Positions 1 through 6,492 of a stretch of 7,384 nt of DNA are shown here, piece after piece. How positions within the stretch are numbered: position 1 is the stretch's first letter; each line of letters begins with the position of its first letter. Both the position numbers and the translations under genes were made by a program. The notes under the pieces are model-generated. The model was not told the DNA's origin. It did no database searches and saw only the letters and a list, made by a program, of their open reading frames with translations. Source of the DNA: Spirochaetota bacterium (lineage in GTDB: Bacteria; Spirochaetota; Spirochaetia; Treponematales; Treponemataceae); contig JAKPSR010000305.1 in assembly GCA_029571425.1 (NCBI GenBank), forward strand, positions 1 to 7,384, written 5' to 3'.

Positions 1-1
1 G

Positions 2-346
2 CTCATCTACTTTAAGACGATCGTCCGGTCGATCGCGAAGACCGCCTCGTCGATCGCCCTGGACGAGGGCGCCGACGACGTGGGCGGGAACGCCGGTATC
101 GCCCTGAAGCTCTTTAGCCTCGGCGCGCAGGTGTACGCGGAGGCGAGCGAGCAGGCGGACCTTCGCCTGTCGCGCTACTTCCCCGCGCGCGCGTTGGTAG
201 GTGGCATAACGGTCGACCCTGGGCGTTATACTATTATCGTACGGCACTATAACGCGGCCGGCCGAATCGTCCACGAGGAGCGCTTCGCGGACGTCGATAT
301 CCTCGCGAACCGGCTTAACCTTATGGAGGCAGTATGCATAAAGTAG
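2..346 (+). CDS. COG3014-like protein, C-terminal part (5' end outside window)
   Basis: The reading frame is open from base 2 to the TAG at 344-346, giving 114 residues. The gene begins left of the window, so the GTG at 80 is an internal codon and not the start. The visible part has a helical stretch (IVRSIAKTASSIALDEG), then AEASEQADLRLSRYFPARA, followed by a beta-rich tail (GRYTIIVRHYN). From memory, the EQADLR segment followed by a conserved 'P' and a beta tail resembles the end of COG3014 proteins, whose biochemical function is unknown and which often sit beside LPP20/LpoB-type lipoprotein genes. That context fits here: the stop codon lies 13 bases inside the next gene, a lipoprotein. GC-rich codon use matches that neighbour. 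The family assignment rests on a short motif and on context, so it is moderate; an envelope role is inferred. Confidence 0.6.
   Translation, partial: LIYFKTIVRSIAKTASSIALDEGADDVGGNAGIALKLFSLGAQVYAEASEQADLRLSRYFPARALVGGITVDPGRYTIIVRHYNAAGRIVHEERFADVDILANRLNLMEAVCIK
325..329 (+). promoter_or_regulatory. Ribosome binding site of the LPP20-like gene
   Basis: A perfect GGAGG lies 4 bases before the ATG at 334, inside the coding end of the upstream gene. It supports that ATG as the start and suggests translational coupling between the two overlapping genes. Confidence 0.65.
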
Positions 347-1521
347 TCGCCTTTTTCTCCCGCCTTGTCGCGGTAGCCGCCGTCGTCGCGCTCGCTTCGT
401 GCGCGTCCGAGCCTTCGGCGAAGAAGGAAGACTCCGCGGCAACCTCCCGCCGCCCGGAGCCCGTATGGGTCGCGAATCCCCGGATGGCGTACCCGGACGC
501 CCTCTACGTCGCCGCGGTTGGCTCAGGCCCCGACCGCGAGACTGCCGAGAAGGCGGCGCTTTCCGCCCTCGTTCAGGTATTCGGCCAGGACGTCGTCGGC
601 TCCACCACGGTGAGCGCGCGCTACGCAGAGGCCGTCAAGAACGGCGAGGTTCTCGCCGCCGAGTCCACCGAGATCGCGCGCGCCATCAGCGCGTCCGCGA
701 GCATGGATACCCTCGTCGGCGCGGAGATCCGCGACGTTTGGGCCGACGCCTCGGGCGCGACCTACGCCGTGGCCGTCCTCGACCGGGCGAAGGCCACCAT
801 GCTGTACGGCGACCTGATCGCGGCGAACGAGACGACGATCGATACCCTGATAGACGTGCCGGCCGCCGAACGCGAGACCCTCGACGCCTATGCGCGCCTC
901 TCGCTCGCCGCCGAGGTCGCGGACGCGAACGGCAAGTTTCTTAACCTTCTTTCCGTCGTGAACCCGGCCGCAGCGGCCGCCAAGCGCGGCCGTTACCCGA
1001 ACGGCGACCAGCTCCGCGTCGAGCGGATGAAGATCGCGCAGAACATCCCGATCGGGGTGAGGATCGACGGCGACCGCGAAGGCCGCGTCCGCGCCGCGTT
1101 TACCGCCGCGATCACGGCCGCCGGCTTTAAGGCCGGCGGAGAATCATCCCGCTACCTCCTCGACGGCCGCCTTACCCTTTCCGGCGTCGACCTTCCCGAT
1201 AACCCGAACGTCTTCGTCCGTTACCTCGTCGACGCGAGCCTCATCGACCGGTCCACTGGCTCGGTCCTGCTTCCTTATTCCGCGAACGGCCGCGAAGGCC
1301 ATCGCTCGCTCGGCGAGGCCGAGCAGCGCGCCCTCCGCGAGGCCGAGCGAAAAATCCGCGAGGACTACGGGACCTCGTTCGCAGCATACCTCTCGCGCCT
1401 CGCCACGAAAGAGGTAGGGACCGGACGTCGTGTTTCATGCATCGAGCGCGTAGGGAGCGATAGTAAAAAAAGCATATCTTTTGACGCGTTAAGAGGTGCG
1501 GAGAAAAAAAATGATATTTAA
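334..1521 (+). CDS. LPP20-family lipoprotein
   Basis: Predicted exported, lipid-anchored envelope protein of 395 residues. The N-terminus has a short basic start, a hydrophobic core (residues 4-21) and a lipobox LASC with the acylated Cys at 23. A disordered Ser/Lys/Glu-rich linker follows. Then comes the LPP20-type domain: PVWVANP (43-49), AVGSG (61-65), and a helix beginning ETAEKAALSALVQVFGQDV (69-87). This 'P.WV.NP ... AVG.G ... A...A...L...F' pattern is typical of the family, first described as Helicobacter Lpp20; a molecular function is not established. A second alpha/beta region covers about residues 220-360. Translation starts within the end of the upstream gene. The last 25-30 residues (from about 363) are odd: they follow the natural-looking end FAAYLSRLA (349-357), become Lys/Ser/Asp-rich, and coincide with a fall in GC. 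The ORF overlaps the next gene's start by 11 bases. Confidence 0.75.
   Translation: MHKVVAFFSRLVAVAAVVALASCASEPSAKKEDSAATSRRPEPVWVANPRMAYPDALYVAAVGSGPDRETAEKAALSALVQVFGQDVVGSTTVSARYAEAVKNGEVLAAESTEIARAISASASMDTLVGAEIRDVWADASGATYAVAVLDRAKATMLYGDLIAANETTIDTLIDVPAAERETLDAYARLSLAAEVADANGKFLNLLSVVNPAAAAAKRGRYPNGDQLRVERMKIAQNIPIGVRIDGDREGRVRAAFTAAITAAGFKAGGESSRYLLDGRLTLSGVDLPDNPNVFVRYLVDASLIDRSTGSVLLPYSANGREGHRSLGEAEQRALREAERKIREDYGTSFAAYLSRLATKEVGTGRRVSCIERVGSDSKKSISFDALRGAEKKNDI
1500..1503 (+). promoter_or_regulatory. Ribosome binding site of the MBOAT gene
   Basis: GGAG lies 7 A residues before the ATG at 1511. The spacing selects this ATG over the in-frame GTG at 1496, which would add MRRKK and would leave the GGAG inside the coding sequence. 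The site lies within the 3' end of the lipoprotein ORF. Confidence 0.65.
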
Positions 1522-2959
1522 CTCATTGGATTTTGCTATATTTTTGCCAGTGGTTTTCCTGCTTTATTGGTTCGTCACTAATAGCAACCTAAAACTGCAG
1601 AATATACTAATCGTCATCTCTAGCTATGTTTTTTACGGGTGGTGGAACTGGCGATTCTTATCAATGATATTTTTTAGTACCGTATTGGACTATACCGTTG
1701 GAGTCAAGTTACTCAAGGAGGAGAACGAGACTAAACGAAAAGCGTTATTGCTGATAAGCATTATCGTTAATCTCGGGTTCCTTGGCTTCTTTAAGTATTA
1801 CAACTTCTTCGTGGAAAACTTCGTTGCGGTTTTTTCGTTTTTTGGCAGAACTATCAGCCCTGCCTCGTTAAATATAATACTGCCTGTAGGGATAAGCTTC
1901 TATACATTCCAGACAATGAGTTATTCCATTGATGTTTATAGGAGGGACCTTGTCCCCACCAAGGATTTTATCGCTTTTTCTGCCTATGTAAGTTTTTTCC
2001 CGCAGTTGGTTGCGGGGCCTATTGAAAGGGCAACGAATTTGCTTCCTCAATTTTACCGAAAAAGAACGTTCGTATATGCGCAGGCTGTCGACGGTATGCG
2101 CCAAATTTTGTGGGGACTATTCAAGAAAATAGTCATCGCTGACAATTGTGCTGAATTCGCTAATCTGTTCTTTAATAATTCTGAGTCGTACTCGGGGAGT
2201 GCCCTTGTGTTAGGGGCTTTATTTTTCGCATTTCAAATCTACGGCGATTTCTCCGGATATTCGGATATAGCTATCGGCGTATCGAGGCTTTTTGGTTTTA
2301 ACCTTATGAGAAACTTTAATTTCCCGTATTTCTCGCGTGACATTGCAGAATTCTGGAGACGTTGGCACATATCTTTGTCAACTTGGTTCCGGGATTATTT
2401 ATACATTCCGCTCGGTGGTAGTCGAGGGCGCCTGTTAAGCAAGATACGGAATACCTTTATAATTTTTCTTGTTAGTGGTTTTTGGCATGGCGCGAACTGG
2501 ACTTTTGTCGCATGGGGCGCATTGCATGCGGTGTACTTTGTCCCGCTTCTTGTGACAAACAATAACAGAAAAAACGTTGATATTGTGGCGAAGGGTAGGC
2601 ATCTCCCAACATTAGTGGATTTTCTTTCAATACTACTGACCTTTTCTTTAACAGTATTCGCATGGATTTTCTTTAGGGCGGAAAGTATTGGACATGCGTT
2701 CGCGTATATTGGCAGAATGTTCTCTCCGACTCTATTCTCTATCCCGGAGTATTCTGGGCGGAGAAGATCTTTTGTTACGATTCTCCTCGTTTTCATATTT
2801 GTCGCTGTCGAATGGATTGGACGCCAAGATCAATATGCTATTGAGAAACTGGGGGTGAAATGGAAACGGCCTCTCAGGTATATGCTATATTTTTCATTGA
2901 TAACCGTCACATTCTGGTTTGGCGGTGAGACCCAGCAGTTCATATATTTCCAATTTTAA
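1511..2959 (+). CDS. MBOAT-family membrane-bound O-acyltransferase (AlgI/DltB/PatA type)
   Basis: Polytopic inner-membrane protein of 482 residues, the usual size for AlgI-type proteins. In this family the protein moves acyl groups, usually acetyl, across the membrane for O-acylation of a glycan or cell-wall polymer. The start MIFNSLDFAIFLP matches the usual MBOAT N-terminus. Visible family blocks: VGISFYTFQTMSY (126-138), PQLVAGPIERA (164-174), FQIYGDFSGYSDIA (241-254), WRRWHISLSTWFRDYL (282-297) and SGFWHGANW (322-330). His326 in FWHG corresponds to the invariant catalytic His of the family, and His286 is the second conserved His. About ten or more hydrophobic segments are evident by eye. 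The gene ends 2 bases before the SGNH gene, so the two are surely cotranscribed. Low GC contrasts with the flanks. No frameshift or lost motif is seen. The acceptor polymer cannot be read from the window: AlgI-like exopolysaccharide, PatA-like peptidoglycan and secondary-polymer acylation all remain possible. Confidence 0.93.
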   Translation: MIFNSLDFAIFLPVVFLLYWFVTNSNLKLQNILIVISSYVFYGWWNWRFLSMIFFSTVLDYTVGVKLLKEENETKRKALLLISIIVNLGFLGFFKYYNFFVENFVAVFSFFGRTISPASLNIILPVGISFYTFQTMSYSIDVYRRDLVPTKDFIAFSAYVSFFPQLVAGPIERATNLLPQFYRKRTFVYAQAVDGMRQILWGLFKKIVIADNCAEFANLFFNNSESYSGSALVLGALFFAFQIYGDFSGYSDIAIGVSRLFGFNLMRNFNFPYFSRDIAEFWRRWHISLSTWFRDYLYIPLGGSRGRLLSKIRNTFIIFLVSGFWHGANWTFVAWGALHAVYFVPLLVTNNNRKNVDIVAKGRHLPTLVDFLSILLTFSLTVFAWIFFRAESIGHAFAYIGRMFSPTLFSIPEYSGRRRSFVTILLVFIFVAVEWIGRQDQYAIEKLGVKWKRPLRYMLYFSLITVTFWFGGETQQFIYFQF

Positions 2960-2961
2960 CT

Positions 2962-4047
2962 ATGAAAAAGTTCATAAAAAAGACAAGCCTATTCGTGGTT
3001 CCCTTCTTTCTTGTGCATCTTGTAAACTGTGTTTGGTATAGGCAAACCGAAGGTGATTTGGTTCGGATTGGGTATATTTATTCAAATCCTACGTTAAAAT
3101 CAACAATGCGTGCGCTTTCGGCAGAATATTCAATGGAGAGACGGGTCACTAATATATCCGAACTGTACCCCAATTTTAAGGGAACATATGATGTTATTAC
3201 GATTGGAGACTCATTCTCAAACCAAGCCGCGTCGGGATATCAGGATTATCTGATCAATAACGACCTTTCGGTCCTGAACATTGATTTTGGTTTGTTAGGG
3301 CAGAATCCTATACAGGCATTATTGCTCTTGTTGAATGGAGGTTTTTTTGAGGACGTTAAATCCCGATATGTGGTGCTAGAATGTGCTGAGCGTTTTGTAA
3401 TTGATAGGTGTAATGAGCTTCAGTTCGCAGAGAGCGTTTCGGCGCTAGCGTTGAAAGAGAAGGTTAAGGCGCGTGTTTCAAGAAAGGCGGAGAAAATACA
3501 CACAAATTCCGAGATTAAGCCTGTTCGTTTTTTTTCACGGAATACACTGCAAATACCTTTGATTAATATCTTGTATTTATTTCAAGAGAGGCCAAGAAAG
3601 GCTGTGGTATATAAGGGCGTGGTGACCGGGGAGCTCTTTTCTGTAAAATCAAACCGAGTGCTCTTTTATAACAAGGACTACAAAGGAATAGTGAGTAAAA
3701 ACGATCGGGATAAAGCAAGAATGGTTGTTGAGTCGATTAATGCGCTAAGTGAGAAGCTCGCGCAAAAAGACATAACTCTTCTTTTTTTGATTGCGCCGGA
3801 CAAGTACGATATGTATTACCCTTATTTGCATCATACTGAACGATACGAACGGCCATTGTTTTTTGATCACTATTCGGGTTTTAGGAAAAAGTATATCGAT
3901 ATACCCGCCTATTCGATTCTTAATAAGGCCATACATAGCGGTGTTAGGGATGTGTATTACTATGATGATACGCATTGGTCGCCAAAGGCTTCTCAGTATG
4001 TCGCGGATGAAATATACCGATTGCTACGCACGAACCAAGGAGAGTAG
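2962..4047 (+). CDS. SGNH/AlgX-like O-acetyltransferase-associated protein
   Basis: Extracytoplasmic partner of the MBOAT protein, 361 residues. Residues 1-7 are basic and 8-24 hydrophobic, giving a signal anchor or signal peptide that places the rest outside the inner membrane. GDSFSNQ (82-88) supplies the probable nucleophile Ser84. The C-terminal YYDDTHWSPKAS (333-344) supplies Asp336 and His338. LFLIAPDKYDMYYPYL (274-289) resembles the conserved strand and loop of AlgJ/AlgX-type proteins. A Ser-Asp-His set of this kind is used by AlgJ/AlgX and related SGNH enzymes to take acetyl groups and transfer them to a glycan, or to remove them. Only 2 bases separate it from the MBOAT stop, and no Shine-Dalgarno is visible, so translation is probably coupled. 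AT-rich like its partner. Transferase is preferred over esterase because of the partner gene; substrate unknown. Confidence 0.8.
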   Translation: MKKFIKKTSLFVVPFFLVHLVNCVWYRQTEGDLVRIGYIYSNPTLKSTMRALSAEYSMERRVTNISELYPNFKGTYDVITIGDSFSNQAASGYQDYLINNDLSVLNIDFGLLGQNPIQALLLLLNGGFFEDVKSRYVVLECAERFVIDRCNELQFAESVSALALKEKVKARVSRKAEKIHTNSEIKPVRFFSRNTLQIPLINILYLFQERPRKAVVYKGVVTGELFSVKSNRVLFYNKDYKGIVSKNDRDKARMVVESINALSEKLAQKDITLLFLIAPDKYDMYYPYLHHTERYERPLFFDHYSGFRKKYIDIPAYSILNKAIHSGVRDVYYYDDTHWSPKASQYVADEIYRLLRTNQGE

Positions 4048-4092
4048 CTGTTTGGTATTTGCACCGACCTAGCTGAAGAATAGCGACGCCCT
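4048..4092. other. Convergent intergenic gap with no clear terminator
   Basis: These 45 bases separate the stop codons of two convergent genes. The only fold I can draw pairs the two AGCT copies (4046-4049 and 4071-4074) and an inner GGT/ACC, with mismatches between and no T-run. GC content rises again across this gap. Confidence 0.5.
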
Positions 4093-5616
4093 CTACTCCT
4101 CTCTCCCCTTATACGCTACCCTGATAACATTCCACGAAAGCGGGGCGAGACACGCGGTCAACGAGTCGCCGTCGATCGTCGCGGCGCTGACCGTACGCGG
4201 CCGAACCCTGTCGGGGGCCTCGCGTGAGTTCGTCGCGAGGGGGTCGGGGGCGGAGAGGACGATGTGCTCGATGACGGACGCGCCGGAGAAGCCGGCGAGC
4301 TTGACGAGGGCTTGGGCATCGTCCGTCTCGTGGCGGTTCACGCAGAAGAAGGCGATCTCGCGCTTTTCCGCGCGCAGGATTCCGACGCAGTCGACGAAGG
4401 GAATGGAACCATACGCCGCGCTCTCGTAGTGCGGCGAGTCGACGCGTGTCTCCAGAACCTCTCCGCGCGCGAAGAGCGAGCAGTGGAGGAAGGGATAATA
4501 GATCGTTTGCCGCCACGCTGCGCCCTCGGGGTCGGCCATGATCGGCGCGATGGTGTTCACCAGCTGGGCTAGGCACGCCATGCGCACCGAGTCGGCGTGG
4601 CGCAAAAGCACGATGAGGAAGCAACCGACGACCAGCGCGTCCTCGAGGGTGTACACGTCCTCGAGCAGGCGGCGCCCGACCTGCCAGAGGTCGTCGTCGC
4701 TTTCTTTCCCGATCGAGTGGTACCACACATTCCACTCGTCGACGGATATCTTCACGTCCTTCTTACTGCGTTTCTTCGCCTTGACGAACTGGATAGTACC
4801 CTCGACGGCTTTGATGAAATTCTCGAACCGAACCGACTCGGCCAGGAAAGATCGAAGGTCGTCCCCTTCCTTCCTCGCGTAGGTGTGGAGGGAGATGTAG
4901 TCGACGTGATCGTAGCAGTACTCAAGTACGGTCGCTTCCCATTGCGGGAAGGTCGGCATTCCCGGACCGGAGCTCCCGCAGACGACGAGCTCGAGGCTTG
5001 GGTCGAAGAGCTTCAGCGCCTTGGCGACCTCGCCCGCGAGCTTGCCGTACTCCTCGGCCGTCTTGCAGCCGATTTGCCAGGGGCCGTCCATCTCGTTCCC
5101 CAGGCACCAGACGCGGAATCCGTACGGTTCCTCGCGCCCGTGCGAGCGGCGTAGATCGCTCCAATAGAGGCCGCCCGCGTGGTTGCAATACTCGACGAAG
5201 TTCCGCGCGTCCTCGATGCCCCGCGTGCCGAGGTTCAGCGCCATCATCACGTCGCTGCCGGCTTTCTGCGCCCATCGGTAAAACTCGTCGAGCCCGATTG
5301 TGTTCGGCTCGACCGCCTTCCACGCCAAATCCATACGGCGCGGTCGCTGGTCGACCGGGCCCACGGCGTCCTCCCACTTGTACGCGGAAACGTAGTTGCC
5401 GCCGGGGTAGCGAATGATCGGGACGCGCAAGTCGCGCACTAGGTCGAGGACGTCGGTCCGGAACCCTGACTCGTCGGCCGACGAGTGGCCCGGCTGATAG
5501 ACCCCGCCGTAGATGGCGCGACCAAGGTGCTCGACGAACGAGCCGAAGAGCCGCCTGTCGACGGCGCACGAAACCAAACCGCTATCGACCCTAATCTTTG
5601 CGCGTAATTCGCTCAT
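4093..5616 (-). CDS. abfA: Intracellular alpha-L-arabinofuranosidase, GH51
   Basis: Retaining glycoside hydrolase of family 51 that removes terminal alpha-L-arabinofuranosyl groups from arabino-oligosaccharides or arabinoxylo-oligosaccharides. Length is 507 residues, the usual size for a bacterial AbfA. No signal peptide, so cytoplasmic. The (beta/alpha)8 domain begins with RRLFGSFVEHLGRAIYGGVY (21-40), followed by RYPGGNYVSAYKWEDAVGP (69-87). The acid/base is Glu175 in CLGNEMDGPW and the nucleophile is Glu294 in SVDEWNVWY; by recollection these match the numbering in Geobacillus stearothermophilus AbfA. LLRHADSVRMACLAQLVN (337-354) is another family block, and the last 120 or so residues form the usual beta-sandwich. 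The start ATG at 5616 has GAAGG at 5622-5626 with 5 bases between. It lies 22 bases after the permease gene, so it is the last gene of a transport-catabolism operon and acts on what the permeases import. Confidence 0.95.
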   Translation of the reverse strand: MSELRAKIRVDSGLVSCAVDRRLFGSFVEHLGRAIYGGVYQPGHSSADESGFRTDVLDLVRDLRVPIIRYPGGNYVSAYKWEDAVGPVDQRPRRMDLAWKAVEPNTIGLDEFYRWAQKAGSDVMMALNLGTRGIEDARNFVEYCNHAGGLYWSDLRRSHGREEPYGFRVWCLGNEMDGPWQIGCKTAEEYGKLAGEVAKALKLFDPSLELVVCGSSGPGMPTFPQWEATVLEYCYDHVDYISLHTYARKEGDDLRSFLAESVRFENFIKAVEGTIQFVKAKKRSKKDVKISVDEWNVWYHSIGKESDDDLWQVGRRLLEDVYTLEDALVVGCFLIVLLRHADSVRMACLAQLVNTIAPIMADPEGAAWRQTIYYPFLHCSLFARGEVLETRVDSPHYESAAYGSIPFVDCVGILRAEKREIAFFCVNRHETDDAQALVKLAGFSGASVIEHIVLSAPDPLATNSREAPDRVRPRTVSAATIDGDSLTACLAPLSWNVIRVAYKGREE

Positions 5617-5621
5617 ATGAA

Positions 5622-5626
5622 CCTTC
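5622..5626 (-). promoter_or_regulatory. Ribosome binding site of the arabinofuranosidase gene
   Basis: On the minus strand GAAGG is followed by 5 bases and the ATG at 5616. It lies in the 22-base spacer after the permease stop and fixes the start. Confidence 0.55.
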
Positions 5627-5638
5627 AGTGTAGAAAGA

Positions 5639-6490
5639 CTAACCCTTAACCGCGCCTGCGGCGAGCCCAGAGACGATATGGCGCTGGGCGTACAGGTAGA
5701 ACGCGATCGCCGGAACCATGCTGACGACGAAGAAGGCGAGGATCACGTTCCAGTCGGCGAGGTATTGCCCGACGAAATCCATGCTTCCCATCGGTAGGGT
5801 GAATTTATCCTTATCGTTCAAAACGATCAAGGGGAGGAAGAAGTTGTTCCAGCTCGCGACCATCGCCAGGACCGAGACTGTCGCGATGGCGGGCCTCGAT
5901 AGCGGGACCACGATATGGATGAGGAATCCCATCTTGCCGCACCCGTCGAGCTTTACCGCGTCCTCGAGCTCGTTCGGGATCTCGCGGATGAATCCCCTGA
6001 ATATGAGGATGTGAAACGGAAGAAGGAACGCCGTTTGCGGCAGGATCACCCCGATGAACGTGTCGAGGAGGCCAAAGGCCCTGAGCTGTATGTAGAGCGG
6101 AAGGATCGCGAGCGTCATGGGAAAGAGAAGGCCGAGGAGGAAATACTGGTACACGACGTTCCTCGTCCGCACCGAGAACCTGCTGAGAGCGAAGCCCGCC
6201 AGCCCGGCGACCGTCACGTCTATGGCGACCGTCGCGACCATGATGATCACCGAGTTGAGGAAATACTTGAAGAAGTTGCTCTTTACGAAGATATTTGCGT
6301 AGTTCTCCGCCATGAACGGGTCAGGAAAGCCGACGGGGTCGGCGTTCAGCTGCCCGATGGACTTGAACCCGCCGATCACGGCGAGGTAGATCGGCACAAG
6401 AATGATCAACGCGAAAAAGATCAAGATGGCGCATTTCGTTTTCTCGGTAAGGCGCATCGCCTGCCGTATGCTGTGCGTATGTCCCTTCAT
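5639..6490 (-). CDS. Sugar ABC transporter permease, CUT1 family (MalG/AraQ-like)
   Basis: Inner-membrane subunit of a carbohydrate importer, 283 residues, normal for the MalG-like half. About six membrane spans are visible: near 19-40, 78-100, 115-135, 145-168, 200-222 and 250-270. The EAA loop that contacts the ATPase is ELEDAVKLDGCGKMGF (174-189), with the conserved Gly, followed by the family's I-hydrophobic-LP-like stretch (IHIVVPLSRPA). The C-terminus GLAAGAVKG is characteristic of this half. The start ATG overlaps the stop of the upstream permease by one base (TAATG), so the two subunits are probably translated in coupled fashion. MRLTEK at residue 12 is an alternative start but lacks this arrangement. 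The downstream GH51 gene suggests arabino-oligosaccharides as substrate; this is inference. No ATPase or substrate-binding protein gene lies in the window. Confidence 0.92.
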   Translation of the reverse strand: MKGHTHSIRQAMRLTEKTKCAILIFFALIILVPIYLAVIGGFKSIGQLNADPVGFPDPFMAENYANIFVKSNFFKYFLNSVIIMVATVAIDVTVAGLAGFALSRFSVRTRNVVYQYFLLGLLFPMTLAILPLYIQLRAFGLLDTFIGVILPQTAFLLPFHILIFRGFIREIPNELEDAVKLDGCGKMGFLIHIVVPLSRPAIATVSVLAMVASWNNFFLPLIVLNDKDKFTLPMGSMDFVGQYLADWNVILAFFVVSMVPAIAFYLYAQRHIVSGLAAGAVKG

Positions 6491-6492
6491 TA
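6488..6492 (-). promoter_or_regulatory. TAATG stop/start overlap coupling two permeases
   Basis: On the minus strand the TAA of the upstream permease shares one base with the ATG of the downstream one. An AAGGA (6500-6504) sits 9 bases before the ATG, inside the upstream coding end. This favours equal production of the two subunits. Confidence 0.75.

Larger units (their letters stand above)
1441..4092. other. AT-rich segment, probable horizontally acquired O-acylation module
   Basis: Hand counts of 60-base lines give 62% GC at 901-960 and 65% at 4921-4980, but 35% at 1621-1680 and 40% at 3481-3540. The change occurs within the last codons of the lipoprotein gene on the left and in the convergent gap on the right, so the low-GC segment holds exactly two genes. 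Codons there are rich in A/T third positions (TTT, ATT, TAT, AAA), unlike the flanks. No transposase, integrase, tRNA or clear terminal repeat is visible. Boundaries are approximate. Acquisition by transfer is inferred from composition. Confidence 0.6.

Noticed and set aside
399..944. Arg/Gly-rich plus-strand frame inside the lipoprotein gene
   Set aside because: Out-of-frame reading of GC-rich coding DNA; low-complexity Arg-rich product with no motif or ribosome binding site.
1481..1486. TTGACG resembling a -35 box just before the MBOAT gene
   Set aside because: At 17 bases downstream there is only an A-run and no -10-like hexamer; it lies inside the lipoprotein ORF and the low-GC context makes chance matches likely.
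4046..4074. AGCT/AGCT pairing with inner GGT/ACC as a terminator in the convergent gap
   Set aside because: The stem is short and interrupted by several mismatches, and no T-run follows on either strand.
4045..4075. Repeated TAGCTG-like hexamers as insertion-site duplications at the right junction
   Set aside because: Both copies lie on the same side of the island, are only six bases long, and have no counterpart at the left junction.
4597..5154. Long plus-strand open frame opposite the arabinofuranosidase gene
   Set aside because: It is the antisense shadow of a GH51 gene with intact catalytic motifs in GC-rich DNA, where stop codons are rare in all frames; the translation resembles no family I know.
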